Notes: generated by a model not told the origin, from the sequence alone. A DNA stretch of 64,000 bases from Clostridium fungisolvens (GCF_014193895.1 NZ_BLZR01000002.1:1-64000); one strand, 5' to 3'; counted from the first letter of the stretch, positions 36,426 to 46,022 are shown. Numbers and translations: made by a program.

Positions 36426-37805
36426 TTATTCTCTTTTAGTTCCTACCCGTCTTACCCCATCCTTTTTGATATAGGTATCATAAGCTACAGCTTCCCTTGC
36501 CACTTCTTTCCCATCTTCATAAGTAACTAGATAAGACTTTACCTTATAACCATCAATTGGTTTTTCATCCATTACTACTTGACCCTCTGGAAGAGTCGGA
36601 TCATTTACTTCAGTAACCTTAGCAGGAATTACAGTAGGTTCATCTGATACCAAATCGTATCTCTTGCTACCCAATCCAGCTTTGCTACCATATATATTAA
36701 AACTTACAGTTCTTCCACTTGTCACAGCTTCTATGTAAATAGGAAAATCATACGTATTTTTGAACTTATAATCTAGATATCCCCAAGTCACTGTGGCATC
36801 AAGTCCAAGAGGTGAATAAGTAGCCTTAAAAGAATGATTATGCCTTTCTACTGCTTTAAGATTGGCCCTCATAGCAGCTCTATACAAAGTTGTAGATACC
36901 TGACATATGCCGCCTCCAACATCATCAACTACTTCATTATTTTTATAGATTGGAGCCTCCATATAACCCTTTTCTTGAGTTCTTTCACCTAATGTTGCAT
37001 TATAACTAAAAATATCTCCTGGCATAACTATTTTTCCGTTGCAAGCCTTTGCAGCTATTGCTATATTATTAGCTCTAGCTTCAGTTGAGGTAGAATAATC
37101 TGTTGAGAATGAAGACAAAACTCCATCAATCCTTGACAGCTGCTCTTTAGTAATTTTTGCATTAACTAATTGTATCTCACCATCAATCAATATATCCTTA
37201 TTCCAAGCTCCAGTTAATGCTTCTTTCAAATTTTTATCAAGTAATTCCTTATTTAAAACAACGCCACTTCGCTCTTCATTTATAGTTATCGACTGATTGA
37301 TTATATTTACTGAAGCATCTTTAGGTTTTCTGTCTATCTTAGAAGCAATACTTTTCTCAAATTTATTTAATTCTTCACTATCATATTTAAAATTGAGATT
37401 TATATTAGTTGCCTGACCACCTTTTATTAACCTTTTTTTATCTAGAAGTCCTTTATCTTTTCCATAATTAAGAGCTTCGTTCACAGCAGCTACTATATCA
37501 TACTGTGGTTTTATTGTTTTATAATCTAACTGAAATTTCTTGTCCTGAACTTTTACAATTATCTTTTTATCACCCAAAATTTTTTTAAGTTCATCATTTA
37601 ATAATTCCACTGCTTCTGACTTTGACTTACCTGACAAGTCTAGTCCTTCTATCTTCACTCCACTATATATTTTAGTATCCCATTGTCTTACGTAATTCTC
37701 AATGGAATACCAATATGTAATAGCTAAAGTTACGACAACAATTACACCAGCAGCAGCAATTATCAACGCTCTCATATTATTATTTTTTCTAGCTCTGCTT
37801 AGCAT
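36426..37805 (-). CDS. VanW family protein with peptidoglycan-binding and G5 domains
   Basis: This 459-residue protein is anchored by one N-terminal helix (residues 13-31) and otherwise faces outward. Domain order is: a putative peptidoglycan-binding region of the YoaR type (about 45-205), VanW domain (about 220-365, with GDIFSYNATLGERT and GGGICQVSTTLYRAA), and a C-terminal G5 domain (about 375-455, ending GVRRVGTKRE). VanW proteins occur in vancomycin clusters and widely in Firmicutes, where they are linked to wall metabolism without a proven reaction. GGAGGAAAATTAT precedes the ATG. Confidence 0.9.
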   Translation of the reverse strand: MLSRARKNNNMRALIIAAAGVIVVVTLAITYWYSIENYVRQWDTKIYSGVKIEGLDLSGKSKSEAVELLNDELKKILGDKKIIVKVQDKKFQLDYKTIKPQYDIVAAVNEALNYGKDKGLLDKKRLIKGGQATNINLNFKYDSEELNKFEKSIASKIDRKPKDASVNIINQSITINEERSGVVLNKELLDKNLKEALTGAWNKDILIDGEIQLVNAKITKEQLSRIDGVLSSFSTDYSTSTEARANNIAIAAKACNGKIVMPGDIFSYNATLGERTQEKGYMEAPIYKNNEVVDDVGGGICQVSTTLYRAAMRANLKAVERHNHSFKATYSPLGLDATVTWGYLDYKFKNTYDFPIYIEAVTSGRTVSFNIYGSKAGLGSKRYDLVSDEPTVIPAKVTEVNDPTLPEGQVVMDEKPIDGYKVKSYLVTYEDGKEVAREAVAYDTYIKKDGVRRVGTKRE

Positions 37806-37993
37806 ATAATTTTCCTCCGTTAGTTCGGCTACAAAGTTTCAACTTAAATCCTTATGCTTGATATATGAACCTTTTAAGATTTTTACTTATGAAACACAAA
37901 CTTCGTTTGAAACAATATTACCTGTATGTAATATTATTACAGAACTTAAGAGAAAAATATTCCTTAAAGGTAGATTTATAATTTGACAAATTA

Positions 37994-38422
37994 TTAAATC
38001 TTCCCCTTGTTATTAAATATATCCTTTATAAAATCATTATATTGAGGTTGTGATATCATATAGCTCTTTTCTCCACAAAAGAGCAAATATCCATTCCTGT
38101 AAGGATACATACTAAAATAACTTTTTGATTTTAAATATACATCCAACGAGTTCGTAACACCTTTAGGATCAGGCCCATTGTACTGTTGAACATTGTCTCC
38201 AGAAGTATTTATTAACCCTATTAAGGTTTGCACTTCATCTTTAGACAAAACTCTTGCCGATATATCAGCATAAGAAACTTCAACCCTATCTATCTTATCT
38301 TCAGTAATATTTTTTACCTTGTAAAAATCATATTCCTTTTCCTTAGTCTCGCAACTTACTAATCCTAAACACATAACTAGTAATATAATTCCATAAATAA
38401 TTTTAACATTTATTTTTTTCAA
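37994..38422 (-). CDS. Small putative lipoprotein
   Basis: This 142-residue protein has a lipoprotein signal peptide: KKINVK, a hydrophobic core IIYGIILLVMCLGL and lipobox LVSC at residues 21-24. The mature part is a compact alpha/beta sequence (YSFYKVKN-like start, SARVLSKDEVQTLIGLINTS, SLDVYLKSKSYF) that suggests a small extracytoplasmic domain. I do not recognise the family. It may be co-transcribed with the VanW gene, which lies 188 bp downstream. Confidence 0.65.
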   Translation of the reverse strand: MKKINVKIIYGIILLVMCLGLVSCETKEKEYDFYKVKNITEDKIDRVEVSYADISARVLSKDEVQTLIGLINTSGDNVQQYNGPDPKGVTNSLDVYLKSKSYFSMYPYRNGYLLFCGEKSYMISQPQYNDFIKDIFNNKGKI

Positions 38423-38625
38423 TTTTAATCACCACACAAATAACACTTCAAATATAATACGAAACAAAAGGAATATAGTTACACAAATATATAATATTTA
38501 TAAATAATTTTATATATTAAAAATTCGGTTATATTTACCTGAGGGTAATAATTATGAAAATAATTTTAAACACATCAACTTCCTTTAGGCAAAGATCAAT
38601 CCTACTGACATTTCCTAACGTTAAA

Positions 38626-38952
38626 TCAAAACACCAAATCAAATATTATTATAAGAGTTAAAAGAGCAAGTACAAATATAGCAGAATTCTTTCCAGCCTT
38701 TGCCCACAGATGCTCTTCATATTTATCCCCAATAAAATACGCTATTACTACCATAGCCAAAGCATAGAATAAAGTATAATGAACTCCTACACGACCCCTA
38801 GACCAAGCCTTGAGACCAAATGAATCTAATATAAGATCTCCAAGCACTATATTATTACCAAAACTAAAAGATAGAATAAGTGCTAATACTAACATGATTG
38901 GAGAACAAGTTCCTATACCTGCCCTTTTTCTTACTTTATCCAAGTTACTCAC
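38626..38952 (-). CDS. Small three-helix membrane protein, unknown function
   Basis: This 108-residue protein has three predicted transmembrane helices (about residues 18-42, 58-75 and 87-106), with charged loops KAWSRGRVG and GDKYEEHLWAKAGKN. No family is recognised. The frame runs on the same strand as its neighbours and shows normal hydrophobic periodicity, which supports it as a real gene. Confidence 0.6.
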   Translation of the reverse strand: MSNLDKVRKRAGIGTCSPIMLVLALILSFSFGNNIVLGDLILDSFGLKAWSRGRVGVHYTLFYALAMVVIAYFIGDKYEEHLWAKAGKNSAIFVLALLTLIIIFDLVF

Positions 38953-39149
38953 CCGCTTCTATTAAGCTATTTTAACTTTGTAAACTAGTATAGTTTCTAA
39001 ATGATTTATTGGTTATATTATCTTCTAAAATGGATTTAATATGCTATTAGTTACAAATACTATCACATTAATACTGATATCTATAACATTATAGAATATT
39101 TGGTATAATATTACAATTACTTCCATATAATTATCCGTGAAAATAAAAA

Positions 39150-39226
39150 ATAAAAAAATCATTATTAAACCTTATCAAAAATGTATAACTATATATTATA
39201 ATCTTTGATAAAAAGTCTAATAATGA
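39150..39226 (-). terminator. Extended terminator hairpin after the ArsC-like gene
   Basis: TCATTATTA (39159-39167) and TAATAATGA (39218-39226) pair, as do TTATCAAA and TTTGATAA inside them. On the minus strand a T-rich run follows immediately. Confidence 0.65.
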
Positions 39227-39235
39227 CTTATCTCT

Positions 39236-39574
39236 CTATTCCCAATCTTCCCACACCTTAGGTTCATAACCTACAGTTGCAAGTTTTCCATTTCTAACAA
39301 TAGGTGTCTTATACAGCTTAGGGTTATTTAAAAGTATTTCTTCTTTTACGCTATTATTAATAATACGGTGTAAATTTAATCTTTCATAATCCTTACATTC
39401 TTTATTTATTAGATTACTTAGACCCACAGCATTCCTTACCGTTTCCAACTCTCTCTTCCCTAACCCTACCATATTTAAATCAATAAATTGATACTTTATC
39501 TTTCTTTCTTTGAAATATCTTTCTGCTTTCTTGGTATCAAAGCACTTCTTCACTCCGTATATTTGAATATTCAT
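39236..39574 (-). CDS. ArsC/Spx-family thioredoxin-fold protein
   Basis: This 112-residue protein of the arsenate reductase/Spx family shows IYGVKKCFDTKKAERYF at the N-terminus, YQFIDL in the second strand, and the cis-Pro motif YKTPIVRNGKLATVGY. The active-site Cys near residue 10 is present as CFDT, so there is no CXXC of the redox-sensing Spx type. Real arsenate reduction is unlikely without the usual Arg context and an ars operon; many clostridial homologues (YusI/YffB type) are of unknown role. ATG 39574 follows AGGAGAAGTG. It lies 26 bp after the next gene upstream. Confidence 0.78.
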   Translation of the reverse strand: MNIQIYGVKKCFDTKKAERYFKERKIKYQFIDLNMVGLGKRELETVRNAVGLSNLINKECKDYERLNLHRIINNSVKEEILLNNPKLYKTPIVRNGKLATVGYEPKVWEDWE

Positions 39575-39606
39575 ATTCACTTCTCCTGATTAACTTCATA
39601 ATATGC

Positions 39607-40101
39607 TTAAGATTCATTTATTCTACCGCAAATAGTTTCTTGAATCTCATCGTCTATTTTACTTATATTTCTTATCTTATAGCTGTTTTTACTTCTTATA
39701 TATTTAACATTAACTATATATTCTTCTAGCATACCATTTTTATTTACAACTAACTTTACGGTTCCGCATGGATAATCTACATTATCTACCTTAACTTCTT
39801 TGCATCTTTCTATCCTTACGCCATTCGCTCTTTGCTGCTTGAGTTTTTTAATCCAGTTGCCTCTCTTATTGTCCTCATTTAAAGTAATATTACTTTCCTT
39901 ATCTATTCCGCCATAATCTAAAAACACAAAAGCCTCTTCATATTTCTCTTCAATTATATTATTAAAGAACTGTTCGGTTTTATATTTTAGAGTTTCTTTT
40001 TCACTCCTCTTTATTACTGGGTATCCAACAGCAAAGATAGCTATTAATAACAATATACTTACTATTTTTTTATTATCTCTGAGCCTCTTGTAAAGGTTCA
40101 T
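39607..40101 (-). CDS. Membrane-anchored protein of unknown function
   Basis: This 164-residue protein has a short basic N-terminus (NLYKRLRDNKK), one transmembrane helix (residues 13-29) and an extracytoplasmic domain. The domain reads like an NTF2-type or DUF4878-like fold: a helix with YKTEQFFNNIIEEKYEEAF, then beta-strands ending YIRSKNSYKIRNISKID. This assignment is tentative. It shares a transcript with the ArsC-like gene, judging from the small gap. Confidence 0.6.
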   Translation of the reverse strand: MNLYKRLRDNKKIVSILLLIAIFAVGYPVIKRSEKETLKYKTEQFFNNIIEEKYEEAFVFLDYGGIDKESNITLNEDNKRGNWIKKLKQQRANGVRIERCKEVKVDNVDYPCGTVKLVVNKNGMLEEYIVNVKYIRSKNSYKIRNISKIDDEIQETICGRINES

Positions 40102-40249
40102 ATAAATCTCTCCTAAGGTTTATTTTATATATAATAATTTACAGAATCTTTTTACAAATATAGTTAATACTAATATTTCATATTAAACAATTATTGTCAA
40201 TATATATAATTTTTTTATCGATCCTTAGTTGTTTTTACAAAAAACAAAT

Positions 40250-40276
40250 CCCCAGAATATATTTTTAATTCTGAGG
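40250..40276 (-). terminator. Terminator of the threonine operon
   Basis: CCCCAGAAT and ATTCTGAGG form the stem; on the minus strand a T-rich tail follows. It lies about 20 bp after the hom stop. Confidence 0.75.
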
Positions 40277-40295
40277 AATCATTTTAGGTAATATT

Positions 40296-41591
40296 TTATT
40301 TCAGTCCGAGTTTCTCTATTCTTATTACATTTTCAACTTTCTTTATTATATCTAAATCATTAATTTTTTCTAAAGATTTATTTATTCTTCCCTCTAAAGT
40401 ATCATGAGTCACAATAACTATAGAAACAAGTCCCCTATCTTCTCTTCTAGCTTTTTGTATAAATGACGCTATACTTACTTGCTCCTGTCCGAATATGGTA
40501 GCTATCTCGCCTAAAACACCTGGCATATCCTTTACTGTTATTCTTAGATAATACTTAGCACCTATATTATCCATCGGAGCTATTTCTTTGTCCTCATATC
40601 TACTTGTTATTATACTTGCTCTATCTCCATCATTTCTTAGCACAGATATTATATCTCCAACTACGGCACTTCCTGTTGGAAGCTCTCCTGCTCCTCTTCC
40701 ATAAAGCATAAGATCTCCTACTGCATTTCCTTTTATAAATATAGCATTAAAAGAGTCATTAACATTTGCTAGAGGATGTATTGACGGAATCATTGTTGGA
40801 TGTACCCTAAGTTCCAGCTTTCCATCCACTTCTTTAACAATAGCAAGTAACTTAATAACATATCCAAGTTCTTTAGCGTACTCTATATCCTTTGAGGTAA
40901 TTCTAGTTATTCCTTCTCTATAGATGCTATCTACATCAACATTTGTCTCAAATGCAAGAGTTGTTAATATAGCAAGCTTATATGCAGCATCATAGCTTTC
41001 TATATCTGATGTTGGATCCGCTTCTGCATATCCTTTTTCTTGCGCTTCTTTCAGAGCATCCTCAAAGTCCATTCCTTCTAATGTCATCTTAGTTAAGATA
41101 TAATTTGTAGTACCGTTTATTATTCCTATAACTTCTTCGATCTTGTTTGCAGTTAAGCTTTCATTGATTCCATGAATTACAGGTATTCCACCAGCTACAC
41201 TAGCCTCAAAATTCACTATAACTTCATTCTTTTCAGCTTCTTCAAATATTTCTTTTCCATTAGTGGCTATGAGTAGTTTATTAGCAGTAACTACATGCTT
41301 TCTCTCTTTTATAGCTCTTAATATATAGTCCTTTGCAGGCTGTAAACCACCCATTACCTCAACTATTATCTTAATGCTGTCATCGTTAAAAATTTCTTCA
41401 ACATCAGTTGTAACAAGCTCTTGTGGCACTTCCACATCTCTTGCTTTATTTTTATCTCTAACTAGTATCTTTGCAATCTCTATATCGTACCCAGCTCTTT
41501 TTATAATAGCTTCTCTATTAGTGTTTAATATATTCCAAACACCCTTACCTACATTACCTAGCCCTAATAATGCAATTCTTACTTTTTCCAT
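40296..41591 (-). CDS. hom: Homoserine dehydrogenase
   Basis: This enzyme reduces aspartate semialdehyde to homoserine with NAD(P)H, the branch point to threonine and methionine. The N-terminal Rossmann motif is IALLGLGNVGKGVW; the catalytic domain shows GGIPVIHGINESLTANKI near residue 135 and the signature EGYAEADPTSDIESYDAAYK-like block (EKGYAEADPTSDIESYDAAY) near 190. A C-terminal ACT domain (about 350-425) implies allosteric control by threonine. The 431-residue length is typical. It is the last gene of thrC-thrB-lysC-hom, 34 bp after lysC. Confidence 0.94.
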   Translation of the reverse strand: MEKVRIALLGLGNVGKGVWNILNTNREAIIKRAGYDIEIAKILVRDKNKARDVEVPQELVTTDVEEIFNDDSIKIIVEVMGGLQPAKDYILRAIKERKHVVTANKLLIATNGKEIFEEAEKNEVIVNFEASVAGGIPVIHGINESLTANKIEEVIGIINGTTNYILTKMTLEGMDFEDALKEAQEKGYAEADPTSDIESYDAAYKLAILTTLAFETNVDVDSIYREGITRITSKDIEYAKELGYVIKLLAIVKEVDGKLELRVHPTMIPSIHPLANVNDSFNAIFIKGNAVGDLMLYGRGAGELPTGSAVVGDIISVLRNDGDRASIITSRYEDKEIAPMDNIGAKYYLRITVKDMPGVLGEIATIFGQEQVSIASFIQKARREDRGLVSIVIVTHDTLEGRINKSLEKINDLDIIKKVENVIRIEKLGLK

Positions 41592-41625
41592 TATAATTCC
41601 CCCTCTTCAATGTATTATTAATTGC

Positions 41626-42945
41626 TTATTTAACGAAAGCACCATAAATAGCTCTATAAGCCTTTTCAAAATCTCCGTTTTCCACACCAATTATTACGTT
41701 TATCTCACTAGATCCTTGGTTTATCATTCTTACATTAACATCTGCTTCCGAAAGACTTTTAAATATATTAGTAGCTACGCCTTTAGTTCTATTCATCCCC
41801 TTACCAACAGTAGCTATTAAAGCCATGCTAGGATGAACCTCCACAGCATCTGGATTACACTGTCTTTTTATCTCTTCAAGTATAATCTCAAGCTTATCTG
41901 CTACCTGACTCTCCTCTATAACTAAGGATACAGAGTCTATTCCTGATGGCATGTTTTCAAAGGAAACCCCGTTGCTTTCAAGTATTGTTAAAAGCTTTCT
42001 GCAAAAACCTTGTTCAAGGTTCATAAGCATCTTTTGAATTGCAATTACAACAAAGTCCTTCTTACCCGCTATACCTGTAATTGTATCTCCATAGGTTTGA
42101 ACTCTCTGTTCATCAACTATGAAGGTTCCTTTGTCTGAAGGTTTATTAGTATTTCTTATATTTATAGGTATACCTACATCTCTAACAGGGAAAATACTCT
42201 CTTCATGAAGCACTTTTGCTCCCATATAAGATAGCTCTCTAAGTTCCTTATAAGTTACATATTCTATAGACTTTGGATTCTCAACTATATTAGGATCTGC
42301 CATTAAGAATCCAGAAACGTCAGTCCAGTTCTCATAAAGCTTAGCACTAGTACATCTTGCTATTATTGCTCCTGTAATATCTGAACCTCCTCTAGAAAAG
42401 GTCTTTATTTTTCCATCTGGTGTAGCTCCATAGAATCCAGGTATAACAGCCTTTTCTACATTTTTTAGTCTTTCTCTTACAGCAACTTCAGTAGCAGCCA
42501 TATCTAAAGTGCCAAAATGCTTAAACTTTATTATCTCTGCAGCATCAACAAATTCATAATTTAAAAATGCCGCAAGTAATAATCCATTTAAATATTCTCC
42601 TCTGCTAGCAGTGTAATCTGCTGAAGCACCTTCTTCTATCTTTTGCTTTATTTCCTGAAGATACTTTTCTATATCAATTTCCACCTTAAGATCTACGGCC
42701 AAAGTCTTATATCTATCTTCTATATGCTTAAATACATCTTCAAAGGATATTTCATTCTTTGCATGCTCGTAGCAAAGATATAATAAGTCAGTTATCTTAT
42801 AATCCTTTTTAAATCTCTTTCCTGGTGCTGAAGGCACAACAAATCTTCTTCGTGTATCCTCAATAACAATATTTTTTACTTTATTAAACTGTTCACTGTC
42901 TGCTAGTGAACTACCTCCAAATTTAGCTACAACTATATCACTCAT
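41626..42945 (-). CDS. lysC: Aspartate kinase
   Basis: This enzyme phosphorylates aspartate, the first step toward threonine, methionine and lysine. The N-terminal kinase motif VAKFGGSSLADSEQF is present; SRGGSDITGAIIAR near residue 185 binds substrate. Two C-terminal ACT domains follow (about 300-439, with MALIATVGKGM and INQGSSEINVIIG), which would bind the feedback inhibitor. The 439-residue form without a dehydrogenase domain is common in clostridia. Its place in the thr operon suggests that this isoenzyme serves threonine synthesis; the palindromic element at 43001 separates it from thrB. Confidence 0.93.
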   Translation of the reverse strand: MSDIVVAKFGGSSLADSEQFNKVKNIVIEDTRRRFVVPSAPGKRFKKDYKITDLLYLCYEHAKNEISFEDVFKHIEDRYKTLAVDLKVEIDIEKYLQEIKQKIEEGASADYTASRGEYLNGLLLAAFLNYEFVDAAEIIKFKHFGTLDMAATEVAVRERLKNVEKAVIPGFYGATPDGKIKTFSRGGSDITGAIIARCTSAKLYENWTDVSGFLMADPNIVENPKSIEYVTYKELRELSYMGAKVLHEESIFPVRDVGIPINIRNTNKPSDKGTFIVDEQRVQTYGDTITGIAGKKDFVVIAIQKMLMNLEQGFCRKLLTILESNGVSFENMPSGIDSVSLVIEESQVADKLEIILEEIKRQCNPDAVEVHPSMALIATVGKGMNRTKGVATNIFKSLSEADVNVRMINQGSSEINVIIGVENGDFEKAYRAIYGAFVK

Positions 42946-43000
42946 ACTTTTCCCCCTAATTATTCATAAACTTGCTATATTGCTTAAACAAAATTAGTTC

Positions 43001-43103
43001 ATATAGATGTATCACTTCATTATAAAATTTATATTTTCAAATTCTCCTCTCAGAATCCAGAGGAGTTTTGAAAATAGCTTTCAGATTGAAGTGATACATC
43101 TTT
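43001..43103. repeat. Dispersed ~100-bp palindromic element inside the thr operon
   Basis: Outer arms TAGATGTATCACTTCA and TGAAGTGATACATCT are almost perfectly complementary. The inner stem TTTTCAAATTCTCCTCT with AGAGGAGTTTTGAAAA matches the reverse complement of the copy at 7811-7920 apart from two or three bases. It lies in the 215-bp gap between thrB and lysC. Confidence 0.75.
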
Positions 43104-43160
43104 AAATACAATAAAATTAATATCATAATAAAATATAAAATTATCTTTTAAATTCAAATA

Positions 43161-44048
43161 TTATAGACTCAAAACTATAGCCCCATCATTATCGATATCC
43201 ACTTCTAACACCTGCCAGTTATTTTTAAGTGTATCTAAATAACTTTTTATATTTGTAGAAAAGTCTTTATCATCTTTTCTCAGCATAACCATGATTGTTG
43301 GTCCAGCTCCACTTAAAAATACAGCTAAAGCATTTTGCTTACTGCATTCATTTTTTATATCATAAAAGTTTTCTATAAGTCCTGCTCTATAATCCTCATG
43401 AAGCTTATCTTTGCAAGCAACCTTAAGAAGATCTAAATCACCATTTGATAAAGCAGATATCATAAGAGCTACTCTGCCTATATTATAAACACCTTGCTTA
43501 TAATCAATACTCCTCGGAAGTACTGCTCTTGCCTTTTCAGTAGATAGTTTAAAATCCGGTATCAATACACAAAGCTTAATATCTTCTTTTATATTTATTT
43601 TGTTATATATAGTCCTATCCTCTTCTGTCACTGAAACAGTCATCCCACCATATAAAGCAGGAGTTATATTATCAGGATGACCTTCCATCTCTGCTGATAG
43701 TTCTAAAACTTCTTCTTTACTTAAAGGACTTCCAGCAAGTTCATTTGCAGCTAATATTCCACCAACTACACAGGCTGCACTACTTCCAAGTCCTCTCGAT
43801 ACTGGTATATCACTTTCAATTTTTATACTTAATCCTTTTGGTTTATATTTAATCTTATCAAAGCACTTTTTCATAGCTACATATATTAAATTATCTTCGT
43901 TCTTAAACTCTTCATCGCAACCTTCAAAAACAAGTCCTTCTTCTATTTCTTCTACCACAAATCTATTGTATTTCTTTACTGCTATTCCAAGACAATCAAA
44001 CCCCGGTCCTATATTTGCACTTGTTGCAGGAACTCTAACCTCTACCAT
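43161..44048 (-). CDS. thrB: Homoserine kinase
   Basis: This GHMP-family kinase phosphorylates homoserine with ATP. The start PATSANIGPGFDCLGIAV is the family substrate motif; the ATP loop is PVSRGLGSSAACVVGGI near residue 88, and the C-terminal motif is AVFLSGAGPTIMVM near 240. Its 295 residues are standard. Only eight bases separate it from thrC, so the two are co-translated in one operon. Confidence 0.95.
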   Translation of the reverse strand: MVEVRVPATSANIGPGFDCLGIAVKKYNRFVVEEIEEGLVFEGCDEEFKNEDNLIYVAMKKCFDKIKYKPKGLSIKIESDIPVSRGLGSSAACVVGGILAANELAGSPLSKEEVLELSAEMEGHPDNITPALYGGMTVSVTEEDRTIYNKINIKEDIKLCVLIPDFKLSTEKARAVLPRSIDYKQGVYNIGRVALMISALSNGDLDLLKVACKDKLHEDYRAGLIENFYDIKNECSKQNALAVFLSGAGPTIMVMLRKDDKDFSTNIKSYLDTLKNNWQVLEVDIDNDGAIVLSL

Positions 44049-44056
44049 ATCATCAC

Positions 44057-45538
44057 CTATAAACCTAAAAATTCTTTAATTACAGTTCTCATATTTTCTT
44101 TATTACATGTTGCATTATGAATTACTGGTTTACTTTCTAAGTTCAATATGCCTTTAGGTATCTTAATATCAAAATTCTTAGAAAGAGTTTCTACCATCTG
44201 AAAATCTGAAGCTTCTTTCTGCTCAAAATTAAGAGCTTCATTAACACTTCTTGGGAACTTAAAAGGACTAGCTGTTGATGCTATTACCGTTACAGCATCA
44301 TCCTTTGTTTCATTTTTATATTTTTCAAAAACTTTATAAGCAACAGCAGTATGGGTATCTATTACATATCCTGATAAGTCATACACTTTTCTTATTGCTT
44401 CAACAGTTTCTTCTTCTGTTGCAAAGTCTCCGTAGAACTCTTTAAGTCTATCTTTCATAGCTTCACTTACTTCATATCTACCTTCAGTCTTTAATTTACT
44501 CATAAGATTACTTATAAACTCTGAATCCTTACCACTTATCTCATATAAGAATCTCTCTAGATTACTAGATATTAATATATCCATTGAAGGAGAATTAGTA
44601 ACTACGAACTCTCTATTTCTATCATAAACACCTGTATTTATAAAATCAGTGAGTACCTTATTCTCATTTGAGGCACATATAAATCTTTCTATAGGCAATC
44701 CCATATTTTTAGCATAAAAAGCAGCTAGTATATTACCAAAATTTCCTGTAGGTACTACAACATTTATTTTTTCTCCAGCCTTAAGCTTTCCTTCTTTTAA
44801 TAAACTTACATATGAGTATACATAGTAAACTACTTGAGGTATTAGTCTTCCTATATTTATAGAGTTTGCAGAAGATAGCATATATCCTTTATCCTCTAAC
44901 TCTTTATTGAAATCATCATCCCCGAATATATCTTTCACTCCATTTTGAGCATCGTCAAAATTTCCTTCTATACCCACGACAAAAGTGTTATCCCCTTCTT
45001 GAGTTACCATCTGTCTTCTTTGAATTTCACTTACTCCATCTTTTGGGTAAAAAACTATTATCTTAGTTCCATCAACCTTTGCAAAACCTTCAAGTGCAGC
45101 CTTACCAGTATCCCCAGAGGTAGCAGTAAGAATAACTATATCCTTATCTATTCCTGTTTTATTTGCTGCTGTCTTAACAAGGTATGGAAGTATACTTAAA
45201 GCCATATCTTTAAACGCTAAGGTCTTTCCATGGAAAAGCTCTAAAAAATATGCTCCCCCTGCGTATTTTAATGGTGCTATTAGAGGATTTTCAAACTTTT
45301 CATCATAAGCCCCATCTATGCATGCTTTAAGTTCTTCATCAGAAAAATCATCAAGATATTTCTTTAAGATATAAAATGCTAACTCCTTGTAATTCATTTC
45401 TTTTAGTTCATCAAAAGATTTTTCTATCCTTGGAAAGCTCTCTGGAACAAATAAACCTCCATCTTCAGCTATGCCCCTAACTATAGCTTCTGAAGCTTTA
45501 ACCAAATTTTCTTTTCCCCTTGTACTTTTATAAAACAC
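44057..45538 (-). CDS. thrC: Threonine synthase
   Basis: This PLP enzyme converts O-phosphohomoserine to threonine. The PLP Lys lies in HGKTLAFKDMAL near residue 107, and TATSGDTGKAALEGF near 137 is the phosphate-binding segment. At 493 residues it is of the long class (as in yeast and E. coli type) with an N-terminal STRG motif (YKSTRGKENLVKASEAI). The start is GTG, after AAGGGGGC. It is the first gene of the thr operon and sits directly behind the glycine riboswitch. Confidence 0.94.
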   Translation of the reverse strand: MFYKSTRGKENLVKASEAIVRGIAEDGGLFVPESFPRIEKSFDELKEMNYKELAFYILKKYLDDFSDEELKACIDGAYDEKFENPLIAPLKYAGGAYFLELFHGKTLAFKDMALSILPYLVKTAANKTGIDKDIVILTATSGDTGKAALEGFAKVDGTKIIVFYPKDGVSEIQRRQMVTQEGDNTFVVGIEGNFDDAQNGVKDIFGDDDFNKELEDKGYMLSSANSINIGRLIPQVVYYVYSYVSLLKEGKLKAGEKINVVVPTGNFGNILAAFYAKNMGLPIERFICASNENKVLTDFINTGVYDRNREFVVTNSPSMDILISSNLERFLYEISGKDSEFISNLMSKLKTEGRYEVSEAMKDRLKEFYGDFATEEETVEAIRKVYDLSGYVIDTHTAVAYKVFEKYKNETKDDAVTVIASTASPFKFPRSVNEALNFEQKEASDFQMVETLSKNFDIKIPKGILNLESKPVIHNATCNKENMRTVIKEFLGL

Positions 45539-45588
45539 TATTTTAGCCCCCTTTAGGTAATTTAAATCGCTTCTTGTATTATATAAAC

Positions 45589-45825
45589 AAAAAGAGACTA
45601 GTATTAAACTTAGTCTCTGGAAATACGGCTTTTGATATTCAAATAACTCAAAAAAAGCTTAATAAGCTAAAAAAGTTAAACTGAATACAATATCAAAATC
45701 CCCTGTCCTTTTACCTGAGAGTTTCACCACATCTTTATGGCTTTCCCCTTCGGTGCTCCATTGAGTCTCTCCAGAGGTTCGTCCAATAACGGTTTAATCC
45801 CGCTACCTTCATCCGAATCTATAAA
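45589..45825 (-). promoter_or_regulatory. Glycine riboswitch (single aptamer) with terminator before thrC
   Basis: On the minus strand the aptamer core of the glycine class is clear: CTCTGGAGAGAC (about 45765-45777), CACCGAAGGGG (45745-45755), and ACTCTCAGGTAAAAGGACAG (45704-45723). A second aptamer is not visible, though the 5' flank (GGTAGCGGGATTAAACCG) may be a ghost-aptamer remnant. An extended stem (TTTTGATAT with ATATCAAAA) follows, then a terminator, AGAGACTA with TAGTCTCT plus a T-run, at 45589-45618. The layout fits transcriptional control of thrC-thrB-lysC-hom by glycine; ON or OFF cannot be told by eye. Confidence 0.88.
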
Positions 45826-45889
45826 ATTATTGTAATTATATATCAAAATATTCTAACAAGTCAATAAAATAGTCAGAAATATATGAATT

Positions 45890-45976
45890 TAATAGATATA
45901 CCATTTTATTAATTGTTTTCAATAGGATATTTGTAATCGAGGATGGAGGTTATTTATAAAATGGTATATCTATCCT
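45890..45976. repeat. Palindromic element related to the ~100-bp family
   Basis: ATAGATATACCATTTTAT is repeated inverted as ATAAAATGGTATATCTAT with about 50 bases between. The ends resemble but do not equal the TAGATGTACCACTTC ends of the other copies. A separate end fragment (GCTATAGATGTACCACC) lies at 46005-46021, directly fused to the gene remnant at 46023. Confidence 0.5.
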
Positions 45977-46022
45977 TAGCATATAATCTAGTATATGTTT
46001 CGTTGCTATAGATGTACCACCT

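Noticed and set aside
39236..39574. Arsenate resistance operon
   Set aside because: Only an ArsC-fold protein is present; there is no ArsR, ArsB or Acr3 gene nearby and the active site is CFDT.
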